From assembly GCA_903930725.1 (NCBI GenBank), contig CAIYZW010000011.1, forward strand, positions 1-21,619: a stretch of DNA of 21,619 nucleotides, given 5' to 3'. The notes beneath the pieces were generated by a model. It was not told where the DNA came from. It saw nothing but the letters and a program-made list of their open reading frames with translations, and ran no database searches. Every line of letters begins with the position of its first letter. Positions within the stretch are counted from its first letter, which is position 1. A program made the position numbers and the translations under genes. Positions 1 to 7,970 of the stretch are shown piece by piece. This DNA comes from an uncultured Bacteroidota bacterium (lineage in GTDB: Bacteria > Bacteroidota > Bacteroidia > Bacteroidales > 4484-276).

Positions 1-59
1 AGCCCGGAAGCAACCAGCAGGAAGATTAAGGAACACAAGAACTTTGTAAAGTTTTTCAT
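1..59 (-). CDS. N-terminal fragment of an exported protein (cut by window edge)
   Basis: Read on the minus strand, an ATG at 59-57 opens a frame that runs to the left edge and encodes MKNFTKFLCSLIFLLVASG. A charged start (two Lys) followed by a hydrophobic stretch and small residues is a typical Sec signal peptide. It might be a lipoprotein signal, but the part where a lipobox cysteine would lie is outside the window. Nothing can be said about function. The gene points the same way as the dcw operon but lies almost 1 kb beyond it, past terminator-like hairpins, so it probably has its own promoter. No clean TAnnTTTG element is visible just upstream. Confidence 0.6.
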   Translation of the reverse strand, partial: MKNFTKFLCSLIFLLVASG

Positions 60-885
60 TAGTAAATTATTAGTGAATTGATACTCTATAAATTAATTTG
101 GTAATTAAAATTCAATGTTTAGCTTAGGTTGCCGGGGAGCATCGCAACCGTAACCGAAAGTGAAAAGCATGCTACTCCAAATTCATCAGACCACAAATGT
201 ATCTTTCTAAACTGAATATTTGCAACTAATTCTGCTTTAATAAAATAAACCTTGAAAATATCTTGAACCACTATAGGCACAGTAGGCCACATTGACATCG
301 AAATTAAAGTACCTGCCAGTATTTTACAGCTCAAAAAGTCAATTTCTGCTGGTATTCTTAAGATTTGAAACACAAAAACTATGTTGAAAACATTATTTCT
401 ATTGTGAACTATGTGCTTGTTGTGGTTTCTTTTTTATTACGGTAAAGCAGAAGTAATCAGTATTTTTAAAATTCCACGATTACAGTCAAGGCTTGTAACA
501 CATTTTGATCTTTTTTCAAGGCAGTGTTTATAATGGATCTCAGGATTGCAAAGTTTTCGTCAGTACTCAATATTTTGAACTGACCGGATATTTTTTGTTT
601 GACCTTTACATTTCTGATGGCTCTTTAATACTGATCAGTTACACAATTAAAAAAATAAGTCTTCAAAACTATTTTTCTGATATCTGGCTGCTTTTAGGAA
701 TCCTACAATCCTGAAAGTTTTCTTGAGATGGAGTAGCTGTCTTGCTTTCAATATTATAGATAAAGAAAAGCCAAAAGGCAAACCTGGAGAATATGAAAGT
801 GAAGGTCAATTCCTGGATCACGGAATGTTTTAATGGGACCTAAGCACTCAAGCAATGATGACATTAAGGCACGATTCTTTACTCC
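60..885. other. long spacer with no supportable gene
   Basis: About 830 bases, AT-rich, with stops in every frame. Short open frames exist: minus 119-373 (GTG start only) and plus 505-714. None has a recognisable motif or a good start context. A plus frame from 681 to 833 ends in a Lys/Gly/Glu/Pro-rich peptide (KEKPKGKPGEYESEG, then a stop at 831) that looks somewhat like a protein tail, so a decayed gene is possible. A 6-bp hairpin (GGTTGC 127-132 with GCAACC 144-149) has no T-run. No tRNA, rRNA or mobile-element ends were seen. Confidence 0.5.
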
Positions 886-918
886 AAATAAAAACAGCAG
901 GCTCTCGCGAACCTGCTG
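886..918 (-). terminator. Rho-independent terminator of the dcw operon
   Basis: On the minus strand CAGCAGG (918-912) and CCTGCTG (901-895) form a 7-bp GC-rich stem around a 10-base loop. It is followed directly by TTTTTATTT (894-886). There is no T-run on the plus side, so it acts on leftward transcripts. It lies about 110 bases after the yqeY stop, the last gene of the operon. Confidence 0.8.
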
Positions 919-989
919 AAAATTGGAGCAAAAAAAAAATGAAAAGTTTACAGAATTTCCTAAATTATGGCTTGTCCTTCAATAATTCC

Positions 990-1009
990 AAAATGTCGGA
1001 ATCCCGACA
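990..1009 (-). terminator. second terminator-like hairpin just after yqeY
   Basis: TGTCGG (1009-1004 read on minus) and CCGACA (999-994) form a perfect 6-bp stem with a 4-base loop, followed on the minus strand by TTTTGG. It begins 22 bases beyond the yqeY stop. The T-run is only four bases, so it may be weak. Together with the hairpin at 886-918 it would make a tandem terminator. Confidence 0.5.
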
Positions 1010-1031
1010 AATTTGCTTGTCGTATCGAAAG

Positions 1032-1487
1032 TTAAGTTTGCAACAAGTCTTTGATAATAACCGAAATGGTCTTGTTATCTGCCTTCCCGGCTAATTGTTT
1101 CGAAGCAAGGCCCATCACTTTGCCCATGTCTTTTACACTTGTGGCGCCAACCTGCCCGATAATAGCCTTTATAATATCGCGCAGATCATCAAGGCTCATT
1201 TGTTCCGGAAGATAAGCTTCGATGATGGAGGACTGAAATAGCTCTTCTTCGGCAAGATCGGGGCGGTTTTGGGCTTTATAAACCTCTGCCGATTCTTTCC
1301 GCTGCTTTACCAATCTCTGCAAAAGCTGCATTTCGACATCTTCAGGAATCTCGCCTGAGCTTGCGTCCTTGCCGGTTTTGGCAATGAGCAAAGCGGCTTT
1401 TATTGCCCGTAATGCTTCGAGTTTGCGGCTATCGCGGGCAAGCATTGTTCGTTTTATATCGTCGTTAATTTTTTCAGCTAAACTCAT
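1032..1487 (-). CDS. yqeY: GatB/YqeY domain protein
   Basis: A 151-residue protein of the YqeY family, which resembles the C-terminal tRNA-binding tail domain of the amidotransferase subunit GatB. Family hallmarks are visible: an N-terminal helical part starting MSLAEKINDDIK, LRAIKAALL, the KQRKESAEVY stretch, AYLPEQ, and DMGKVMG with GKADNKTI near the end. A TTG at 1547, overlapping the ftsZ stop, would add 20 residues unlike the family, so the ATG at 1487 is chosen; 56 bases then separate it from ftsZ. The family's precise role is unsettled: tRNA binding or amidation support is inferred from the GatB likeness. It is the last gene of the operon, and terminator hairpins follow. Confidence 0.88.
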   Translation of the reverse strand: MSLAEKINDDIKRTMLARDSRKLEALRAIKAALLIAKTGKDASSGEIPEDVEMQLLQRLVKQRKESAEVYKAQNRPDLAEEELFQSSIIEAYLPEQMSLDDLRDIIKAIIGQVGATSVKDMGKVMGLASKQLAGKADNKTISVIIKDLLQT

Positions 1488-1543
1488 GATAATGCTATTT
1501 TTAAAATTTAAACTAAAATTTTCTGATACACAAAATACCGGAA

Positions 1544-3238
1544 TCAATCGGGTTTGTTGTGCAAAAATGTGTTTTCGTTGTTTTTGATGACAGGCTGTTC
1601 CTCGATTTCATCGTTTAGCGAGAACCTCGAAATTACGGACTCGGATGATGGTGTTACCTGATTGAGGGCAACGTTTTTACGCTTATATGCCGGCACCGAT
1701 TCGATTTCTTCAAGATCGCCGGGCATATCAAGTTTAAGGCTCATTTCACGAAGCTTTTTAACCCGCTCATCAGATTTTCTTTCCATACCTGTTTCCTGAG
1801 CCTCATTTACATTCATAGTTAAGGAGGAATCGTTCCATTTATGAAATTCGCCAACGGTACGGCTAATTTTAAGACCTCCGTTATTCGTGCTGTTTTTGGT
1901 ATAAACCTCCACTTTTGGAATGGGTGCGTTTGCCGAAGAATCATCGTTAACATGCATTTTTGATGCATCAAACAGAACTATTTCGTTAAGTTCGTTTATT
2001 AAAACAGGCTCAAAAGTAGCTTCCGATTCGACTGGTTTTTCACGTCTGATGAGCGTGATTTCGGTGATTATTTCGTTTTCAGGTTCTTCAACAACCTCAA
2101 AAATAGGCGCTACCGGTTGTATCTCAGCCAAAAACGATTCCACGGGAGTTTCTTCAACCTGCCTGAGTTCGACCGGGACTATTTCGGCTGGCTTTTCTTC
2201 CTGAACAGGCAATACACCGCCCAAAGGATAAACGATTTTCCTTTTCTCCTTGTTAAAGGTGGTTTGATTGATGACTTCCGGTGCTTCAAAACCAGTGGCA
2301 ATAAGTGTGATACTAATTTTGTTGCCAAGGCCCTCATCGTAACCATTGCCCCAGATAATTTCAGCAGTCTGGCCAGCTTCGCGTTGAATGTAATCGGTAA
2401 TTTCGGTAACTTCATCAAATGTAATTTCATCTTTACCCGACGAAATATACAGCAGGATGTTGCTTGCACCAATAATCTTGTTATCGTTAAGCAGTGGCGA
2501 CGACATGGCTTCTTCGACAGCAATGCGTGCACGGTTTTCGCCCTCGGCCATGGCAGAGCCCATGATGGCGGTTCCACTGTTTTTCATCACCGTTTTTACG
2601 TCTTCAAAATCAACGTTGATGTAGCCGGTAACGGTGATAATTTCGGCAATGCCCCTTGCGGCGATGGTAAGGATGTCGTCGGCTTTGCCAAAAGCTTCCG
2701 AAAGCTTGAGGTTGCCATAAATTTCGCGTAGCTTCTCGTTGCTGATAATCAGAAGCGTGTCAACCTGTTTGCGGAGTTCTTCAATACCCTGTTCGGCCTG
2801 GAGGCGTCTTTTGCGACCCTCGAACATGAAGGGGATGGTGACGATGGCAACTGTTAAAATTCCCATGTCGCGGGCAACTTTTGCAATAACCGGGGCAGCG
2901 CCTGTTCCTGTTCCACCACCCATTCCGGCGGTAATAAACAGCATTTTGGTGCCATTATCAAGCACCGCCTGAATATCAACTGTTTTCCTTTCGGCAGATT
3001 CGCGGCCAACGTCAGGAATTGCACCAGCTCCCAGACCGGTTTCACCCAACTGGATTTTATTTGGAATCGGACTGGTGTCCATGGCTTGTGCGTCGGTGTT
3101 GCAAATCACAAAATCAACACCTTTAATCCCTTGTTTGTACATGTGGGTAACGGCATTGCTTCCTCCGCCACCAACTCCAAGAACTTTAATGATGGAAGAT
3201 TTTTGTTTGGGTAAATCAAATGCTAATAAGTCCTTCAT
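1544..3238 (-). CDS. ftsZ: cell division protein FtsZ
   Basis: Tubulin-like GTPase that forms the Z ring. The GTP-binding signature GGGTGTG is at residues 107-113, after MGGG, and the catalytic T7 loop NVDFED at 208-213. The globular domain ends near residue 318. A linker of roughly 195 residues, rich in Glu, Pro and Val, follows. Residues 515-523 (VPAYKRKNV) resemble the conserved FtsA/membrane-anchor binding peptide, but here a further 41 residues follow, ending NTFLHNKPD. At 564 residues it is much longer than the roughly 380 of E. coli FtsZ; long linkers are known in Bacteroidota. The ATG at 3238 has a good Shine-Dalgarno sequence. It lies 129 bases after ftsA. Confidence 0.98.
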   Translation of the reverse strand: MKDLLAFDLPKQKSSIIKVLGVGGGGSNAVTHMYKQGIKGVDFVICNTDAQAMDTSPIPNKIQLGETGLGAGAIPDVGRESAERKTVDIQAVLDNGTKMLFITAGMGGGTGTGAAPVIAKVARDMGILTVAIVTIPFMFEGRKRRLQAEQGIEELRKQVDTLLIISNEKLREIYGNLKLSEAFGKADDILTIAARGIAEIITVTGYINVDFEDVKTVMKNSGTAIMGSAMAEGENRARIAVEEAMSSPLLNDNKIIGASNILLYISSGKDEITFDEVTEITDYIQREAGQTAEIIWGNGYDEGLGNKISITLIATGFEAPEVINQTTFNKEKRKIVYPLGGVLPVQEEKPAEIVPVELRQVEETPVESFLAEIQPVAPIFEVVEEPENEIITEITLIRREKPVESEATFEPVLINELNEIVLFDASKMHVNDDSSANAPIPKVEVYTKNSTNNGGLKISRTVGEFHKWNDSSLTMNVNEAQETGMERKSDERVKKLREMSLKLDMPGDLEEIESVPAYKRKNVALNQVTPSSESVISRFSLNDEIEEQPVIKNNENTFLHNKPD

Positions 3239-3246
3239 AACTTTTG

Positions 3247-3250
3247 CTCC
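3247..3250 (-). promoter_or_regulatory. ribosome binding site of ftsZ
   Basis: GGAG on the minus strand, within TATAGGAGCAAAAG, lies 8 bases before the ftsZ ATG. Bacteroidota genes often lack such a motif, and most starts in this cluster sit inside or against the previous gene. It may help ftsZ to be translated at a high level independently of ftsA. No clear promoter is visible in the 129-base gap. Confidence 0.55.
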
Positions 3251-3367
3251 TATAAATTTTGCGGTAATATTAATACTTTTATGACTATGCTAAATTCTCT
3301 TTATTCATTTTTTATCAACGATTTACGGTGATAAATTTTCAATTTTTCTGATGGCTTTGTTAATGAT

Positions 3368-4657
3368 TTATGCAGGATCGTTTTCGAAGAAATCCTGAAT
3401 TTTTTTAAGGAAACTGATTGGCTTCCTTTCTCTTTTTTCTTTACTTTTTTTCGATGATTTTCCGGAATCAACAATTTCGTTCGATTCGCGAACCGTTTGC
3501 CGTTCGAACCTCTCGAGACCAACGATTACAAGACCAATCCCTGTTGAATACATCGGGCTGGCCATTTCGTTGGGGACATCTTTTGCCAGATGCTCGTTGG
3601 GATAACCAATCCGCGTGTCCATGCCCGTCATAAACTCGGTAAGTTGCGCGGCATGTCGCAGCAAAGCGCCGCCCCCGGTAAGAACAATTCCGGCAATAAG
3701 TTTTTTCTCGAAACCCGAATTCTTTATTTCGTAATAAATATGTTCGATAATTTCCTCCATCCGCGCCTGAATGATGCTGGCCAAATTTTTAAGGCTGATC
3801 TCTTTTGGTGCCCTCCCCCGTAAGCCGGGAATAGCAACGATTTCTTCATCCTTATTTTCGTTGGCCAAAGCCGAACCAAACTTCACTTTTAACTCCTCGG
3901 CATGTTTGCGGATTATCGTACAACCTTCTTTAACATCTTCGGTAATTACATCGCCACCCAGCGGGATTACGGCGGTATGGCGGATTATCCCATCCTGAAA
4001 AATGGCAATATCGGTTGTTCCGCCGCCAATATCAACCAGCACAACACCGGCTTCCTTTTCGTCTTCGCTCAAAACTGCAACTGATGAAGCAATCGGTTCA
4101 AGGATAAGATCAACAACCTCCAGACCTGCTTTTTTGACGCATTTATAGATGTTTTTAGCGGCAGTAGTCTGGCCAATAATGATGTGGAAATTGGCTTCGA
4201 GCTTGCTTCCCAACATGCCAACCGGCTGCCTGATTTCCTTTTCGCCATCAATCATGTATTCCTGCGGGATAACATCAATAATTTCCTCACCCGGGCTCAT
4301 GTTGAGGTTAAACATGCTGTGCAACAAGCTATCAATGTCGTTCTGGCTGATTTCGATTTCGCTGTTTTCGCGGATCATATTTCCGCGGTGCTGAACGCTT
4401 TTGATGTGCTGACCAGCAATGCCAACGTTGACATATTTAATTTCGACCCCCGACTTTTGTTCAGCTTCTTCCACGGCTGTTTTTATGGATTGAACCGTGT
4501 TTTCGATGTTAGAAACCACACCTCTTTTTACGCCAATTGATTCGGTTTTTCCGTGGCCAAGAATTTCGATTTTGCCATGCTCCGACCGTCTTCCTACGAT
4601 GGCTGCAATTTTGGTTGTCCCAATATCTAAACCTACAATGATGTCTGTTGATTCCAT
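3368..4657 (-). CDS. ftsA: cell division protein FtsA
   Basis: Actin-fold ATPase that tethers FtsZ filaments to the membrane. Visible: phosphate-1 motif DIGTTK at residues 11-16, phosphate-2 DIGGGTTD at 209-216, and adenosine motif TGGGALL at 327-333. The SHS2/1C subdomain that replaces actin subdomain 1B lies at about 85-165. A Lys/Arg/Ser-rich linker (about 395-412) leads to SFLKKIQDFFEN at 415-426, an amphipathic helix of the kind that inserts into the inner membrane. Its length of 429 residues is normal. The start codon lies inside the end of ftsQ (25-base overlap), which suggests translational coupling. Confidence 0.97.
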   Translation of the reverse strand: MESTDIIVGLDIGTTKIAAIVGRRSEHGKIEILGHGKTESIGVKRGVVSNIENTVQSIKTAVEEAEQKSGVEIKYVNVGIAGQHIKSVQHRGNMIRENSEIEISQNDIDSLLHSMFNLNMSPGEEIIDVIPQEYMIDGEKEIRQPVGMLGSKLEANFHIIIGQTTAAKNIYKCVKKAGLEVVDLILEPIASSVAVLSEDEKEAGVVLVDIGGGTTDIAIFQDGIIRHTAVIPLGGDVITEDVKEGCTIIRKHAEELKVKFGSALANENKDEEIVAIPGLRGRAPKEISLKNLASIIQARMEEIIEHIYYEIKNSGFEKKLIAGIVLTGGGALLRHAAQLTEFMTGMDTRIGYPNEHLAKDVPNEMASPMYSTGIGLVIVGLERFERQTVRESNEIVDSGKSSKKSKEKRERKPISFLKKIQDFFENDPA

Positions 4658-5451
4658 ACTTTATTTGATTTTTTACAAACTACCTGATTTTTAAACTTCA
4701 GATTTATACTTTCGATTTTTTGTTCTCCCATTTTTGGCAACCCGGCACCGTAAAATGCCAGGAAGTTTTCGAGCCTGATTTCGAGATCGTCAATACCTCC
4801 CAGAATTATAAGGAAGTCGCCCTGGGCAGGCACGAGTTCGATGTCGCCCTCGTTGTTAACATAAATTTGTTCGATAATCCCGTTAAGGTAAGGCGATTTT
4901 TCGAGCACTGATGCAAGGCGATAGAGCTTTGTTAGCATTGACCGGCAGTTTACGCTATCGGCTGAATAGACATAATTCCGGTGCATGATATTGCTGTACT
5001 TTTCGCCAATAAATCCGGTGGCGATGATGGCACGATGTGTAAAGTTTTCCTTAACAGGCATGGGCTTGCCGGTCTCCGACAGATAATAACTCTCGTTAAA
5101 TTCGTTGATAATCCTGAGCAAAGGCCTTTCACGACTGATGTCAACGGTAATTTCGCCCAAAAGCGAAGTGTAAACGTTGGCATCGTGGATGTAAGGATTT
5201 TGATCGAGCCGGTTTTCGATTTGCTCGGTGTTGATGGTGTTCATAAACTTACCGGTTAAAGTACCAAAATCTTTTTGGATTAAATCGTAAATTTCGGCCC
5301 GGTTAATAAAAGTAATGGGCTGATTGTCGTTGACAAACACATCAACTTTGATACACTTAACGGTTCTTTTTTCGGTGACTGCAAATCCTGTAATTACAAT
5401 TATCCCGGCAAAAAGCAGCAACCATACTGAAATTTGAATGATCTTTTTCAT
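4633..5451 (-). CDS. ftsQ: cell division protein FtsQ
   Basis: Bitopic division protein that links FtsL and the cytoplasmic ring proteins to the septal synthases. It has a short N-terminal cytoplasmic part and one membrane span at about residues 5-25 (IIQISVWLLLFAGIIVITGF). About 245 periplasmic residues follow; the first part should be the POTRA domain, including the region around NPYIHDANVY. FtsQ sequences diverge strongly, so the call rests mainly on topology, on length (272) and on position between murC (1-base gap) and ftsA (25-base overlap). No frame break is seen. Confidence 0.9.
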   Translation of the reverse strand: MKKIIQISVWLLLFAGIIVITGFAVTEKRTVKCIKVDVFVNDNQPITFINRAEIYDLIQKDFGTLTGKFMNTINTEQIENRLDQNPYIHDANVYTSLLGEITVDISRERPLLRIINEFNESYYLSETGKPMPVKENFTHRAIIATGFIGEKYSNIMHRNYVYSADSVNCRSMLTKLYRLASVLEKSPYLNGIIEQIYVNNEGDIELVPAQGDFLIILGGIDDLEIRLENFLAFYGAGLPKMGEQKIESINLKFKNQVVCKKSNKVWNQQTSL

Positions 5452-5452
5452 G

Positions 5453-6847
5453 CTATTTAGGTTTTAGGTTTTCGCTATCCAGCCAATCTTTAATTACTAC
5501 AACCAGTTGGTCAATATCTCCGGCACCTATTGTGAGCAAAACGTCAAATGACCTTTGTTCGAGGGCTGCCAGGATTTCATTTTTTGAACATAAATATTTT
5601 TCCGAATTTTCAATTTTATCAAAAATCATTGCCGAAGTTACGCCTTCGATCGGTTTTTCGCGAGCCGGATAAATATCCAGAAGGATAACTTCATCCAGCA
5701 AACCGAGGCTTTCGGCAAAACCATCGGCAAAATCGCGGGTGCGGGTGAACAAATGAGGCTGAAAAATTCCGGTAATCTTCCTTCCGGAATAAACCGACCG
5801 TACCGATTTTACCAGAGCCTTTATTTCCTCGGGATGGTGCGCGTAATCGTCAATATAAACGATTTTATCCGATTTAAACTGAACATCAAAACGGCGGTTT
5901 ATGCCTTTAAAAGTTTGTAAACCAAGGCGTAATTCTTCTTCCGAAATCCCGGCTTTTAACGCTAAAGCGCAGGCAGCCACAGCATTTTCAACGTTCATCA
6001 AACCGGTAATCCCTAATCCTAATCCGGTAATTATCCCACCTTCAAAATTGAGATCGAAACTGGCCGAATCTGCATCCGTCTTTATGTTTGATGCAAAATA
6101 TCCCGATTCTTCATTATCGAGGGTGTATGTGGAAATTTTAGAAGCTTTTACATTTTTAAGATTAAGATTCAACCCTTTTTTAACCAACAAAAATCCATTG
6201 GATTTTACCTGACAGGCAAATGCCGAAAAGGCTTCCTGCATTTCGCCGGCAGTGCCGTAAATATCGAGATGATCGGCGTCGGCAGAGGTAATTACCGCAA
6301 ATAAAGGGTTAAGCCTCAGAAACGACCTGTCGAATTCATCAGCTTCGGCTACGGCAAATTCCGATACGGCAGAAAACAAAAAATTAGTTCCGTAGTTTTT
6401 GGAAATTCCACCCAAAAATGCCGTACAACCAACCTTTGAGTGTTTCAGAATATGAGCAACCATCGTCGAAACGGTGGTTTTACCATGCGTTCCGGCAACG
6501 GCAATTAACGAATAAATTGCGGTTATCGTTCCTAAAACCTCGGAACGTTTTACGATTTCAAATCCATTATTTTTAAAATACTGATAAATCAGGTTATCGC
6601 TTTTTACGGCTGGGGTTAGAATTACCAGTGTGGTGGAAGGATCAGCGAAATTTGATGGTATCAATGACGGATCATCAACAAAGAAAATTGTAATCCCTTC
6701 GCCGGATAATCTTTGGGTTAGCGGCGTTGATGTACGGTCATAACCAGCCACCATTTTTCCGCTCAGCTTGAAAAAGCGAGCCAGGGCACTCATTCCAATG
6801 CCGCCAGCTCCTATAAAAAACACATATTCAAACCTTTCAAACCCCAT
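5453..6847 (-). CDS. murC: UDP-N-acetylmuramate--L-alanine ligase MurC
   Basis: Cytoplasmic ATP-dependent ligase that adds the first residue of the stem peptide to UDP-MurNAc. The N-terminal Rossmann domain shows GAGGIGMSALA (13-23). The ATP-binding loop is GTHGKTT (119-125), and the Mur central-domain acidic motif is EADEFDRSF (168-176). The C-terminal domain contains YAHHPEE (335-341), FQPHLFTRT (362-370) and YPAREKPI (393-400), all typical of MurC rather than the other Mur ligases. It is full length at 464 residues. It sits one base from murG and one base from ftsQ, so translation is probably coupled on both sides. Confidence 0.97.
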   Translation of the reverse strand: MGFERFEYVFFIGAGGIGMSALARFFKLSGKMVAGYDRTSTPLTQRLSGEGITIFFVDDPSLIPSNFADPSTTLVILTPAVKSDNLIYQYFKNNGFEIVKRSEVLGTITAIYSLIAVAGTHGKTTVSTMVAHILKHSKVGCTAFLGGISKNYGTNFLFSAVSEFAVAEADEFDRSFLRLNPLFAVITSADADHLDIYGTAGEMQEAFSAFACQVKSNGFLLVKKGLNLNLKNVKASKISTYTLDNEESGYFASNIKTDADSASFDLNFEGGIITGLGLGITGLMNVENAVAACALALKAGISEEELRLGLQTFKGINRRFDVQFKSDKIVYIDDYAHHPEEIKALVKSVRSVYSGRKITGIFQPHLFTRTRDFADGFAESLGLLDEVILLDIYPAREKPIEGVTSAMIFDKIENSEKYLCSKNEILAALEQRSFDVLLTIGAGDIDQLVVVIKDWLDSENLKPK

Positions 6848-6848
6848 G

Positions 6849-7970
6849 TTATTTTCGTGCTAATTTTAGTACTTCATCAGCGATTTTTCCGGCAGAATCG
6901 CTCACTGCCAATAATTTTATATTTTGGGATAATTCATTTCTCATTTTTTCATCCTGAGCCAAATCCAGAATTAATTGTCCTAATTTTTGTTTGGCCTGAT
7001 CGTTTTTAAGATAAAGTGCAGCCTGTTTTTCGACCAAAGCAAGGGCGTTTTTTTCCTGATGATTTTCGGCAGCTGTTGGCAGCGGAACAAAAATGCAGGC
7101 TTTTCCCACGGCACACAACTCAGAAATCGCGATTGCTCCGGCCCTCGACACAACAATATCGGCGGCAGCGTAAGCCAAATCCATCCTTTCGATAAATGCG
7201 ACCGAATGAATGTTTTTAAAGGAATTGCTTCCCGGGTTTTCGCTTTTTTCGGCAACAACCTTTGAAGTATAATTTTTCCCGGTTTGCCAGATAAGCTGAA
7301 GGTTGTTTTCGGTAAACAGCGAAAGATTTTCGTCAATACTTACGTTGATTGCCTTTGCTCCCTGACTTCCGCCAACTACTAAAACAACCAGTTTCCCTTT
7401 TTGGAGATTAAAAAATTCAAAAGCTTCGTCACGTTTTCCGGCAGTTTCGATAACGGCTTTCCTTACGGGATTTCCGGTCCTGATAAGCTTTCCGGCAGGA
7501 AAATATTTTTCCATACCATCGTAGGCCACGCAAATTTTTGATGCATCTTTGGCGAGCAGCTTATTTGTAATTCCAGGAAACGAGTTTTGCTCCTGAATGA
7601 CAACCGGAATATTTTTCCTGATCGCCATTTTACAAATTGCACCGCTGGCGTATCCGCCAACTCCCACCACTACATTGGGTTTAAACTGTTTCAGGATTCT
7701 GCCGGCCGTAAATAAACTTACCGCCACCTTTATCGGGAACAGGAAATTCTTTAAAGTAAAACTCCTTTGGAAGCCACTTATCCATAAACCCCGGATGGGA
7801 TAACCGGCAAGCGGGACTTTTTCCATTTCCATGCGGCCTTTGGCGCCAACAAATAAAATGCTGGCATCGCCTGATTTGCTTTTAATAGCATCGGCAATGG
7901 CAATGGCCGGAAAAATGTGTCCGCCGGTACCTCCTCCAGAGATTAATATGTTAAGCTGTTGCCGGAGCAT
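6849..7970 (-). CDS. murG: lipid II synthase MurG
   Basis: GT-B glycosyltransferase (family GT28) on the inner face of the membrane. It transfers GlcNAc from UDP-GlcNAc to lipid I, giving lipid II. The N-terminal acceptor domain has GGGTGGH (12-18) and GVGGYASG (103-110). The C-terminal UDP-GlcNAc domain has GGSQGA (200-205), SRAGA (275-279) and the donor-binding stretch ENHQEKNA (302-309). Its length of 373 residues is usual. The ATG at 7970 lies inside the last codons of ftsW (20-base overlap), so MurG and the lipid II polymerase are translated from adjoining, overlapping frames. Confidence 0.97.
   Translation of the reverse strand: MLRQQLNILISGGGTGGHIFPAIAIADAIKSKSGDASILFVGAKGRMEMEKVPLAGYPIRGLWISGFQRSFTLKNFLFPIKVAVSLFTAGRILKQFKPNVVVGVGGYASGAICKMAIRKNIPVVIQEQNSFPGITNKLLAKDASKICVAYDGMEKYFPAGKLIRTGNPVRKAVIETAGKRDEAFEFFNLQKGKLVVLVVGGSQGAKAINVSIDENLSLFTENNLQLIWQTGKNYTSKVVAEKSENPGSNSFKNIHSVAFIERMDLAYAAADIVVSRAGAIAISELCAVGKACIFVPLPTAAENHQEKNALALVEKQAALYLKNDQAKQKLGQLILDLAQDEKMRNELSQNIKLLAVSDSAGKIADEVLKLARK

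Noticed and set aside
127..149. 6-bp hairpin GGTTGC/GCAACC
   Set aside because: No T-run on either side and a long loop; not convincing as terminator or RNA element.
119..373. 84-residue minus-strand open frame
   Set aside because: Starts only with GTG, has no recognisable motif or start context, and lies in an otherwise broken region; kept only as a possible remnant.
505..714. 69-residue plus-strand open frame
   Set aside because: Composition is AT-driven (Phe, Ile, Leu, Tyr), no motif, no neighbour on the same strand.
855..1094. 79-residue plus-strand open frame
   Set aside because: It runs through both terminator hairpins and into the end of yqeY on the other strand.
1488..1547. Longer yqeY from a TTG overlapping the ftsZ stop
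   Set aside because: The added 20 residues do not look like the family; MSLAEKINDDIK is the usual start.
2117..2731. 204-residue plus-strand open frame opposite ftsZ
   Set aside because: Complete shadow of the conserved GTPase domain of ftsZ; frame openness comes from codon bias on the other strand.
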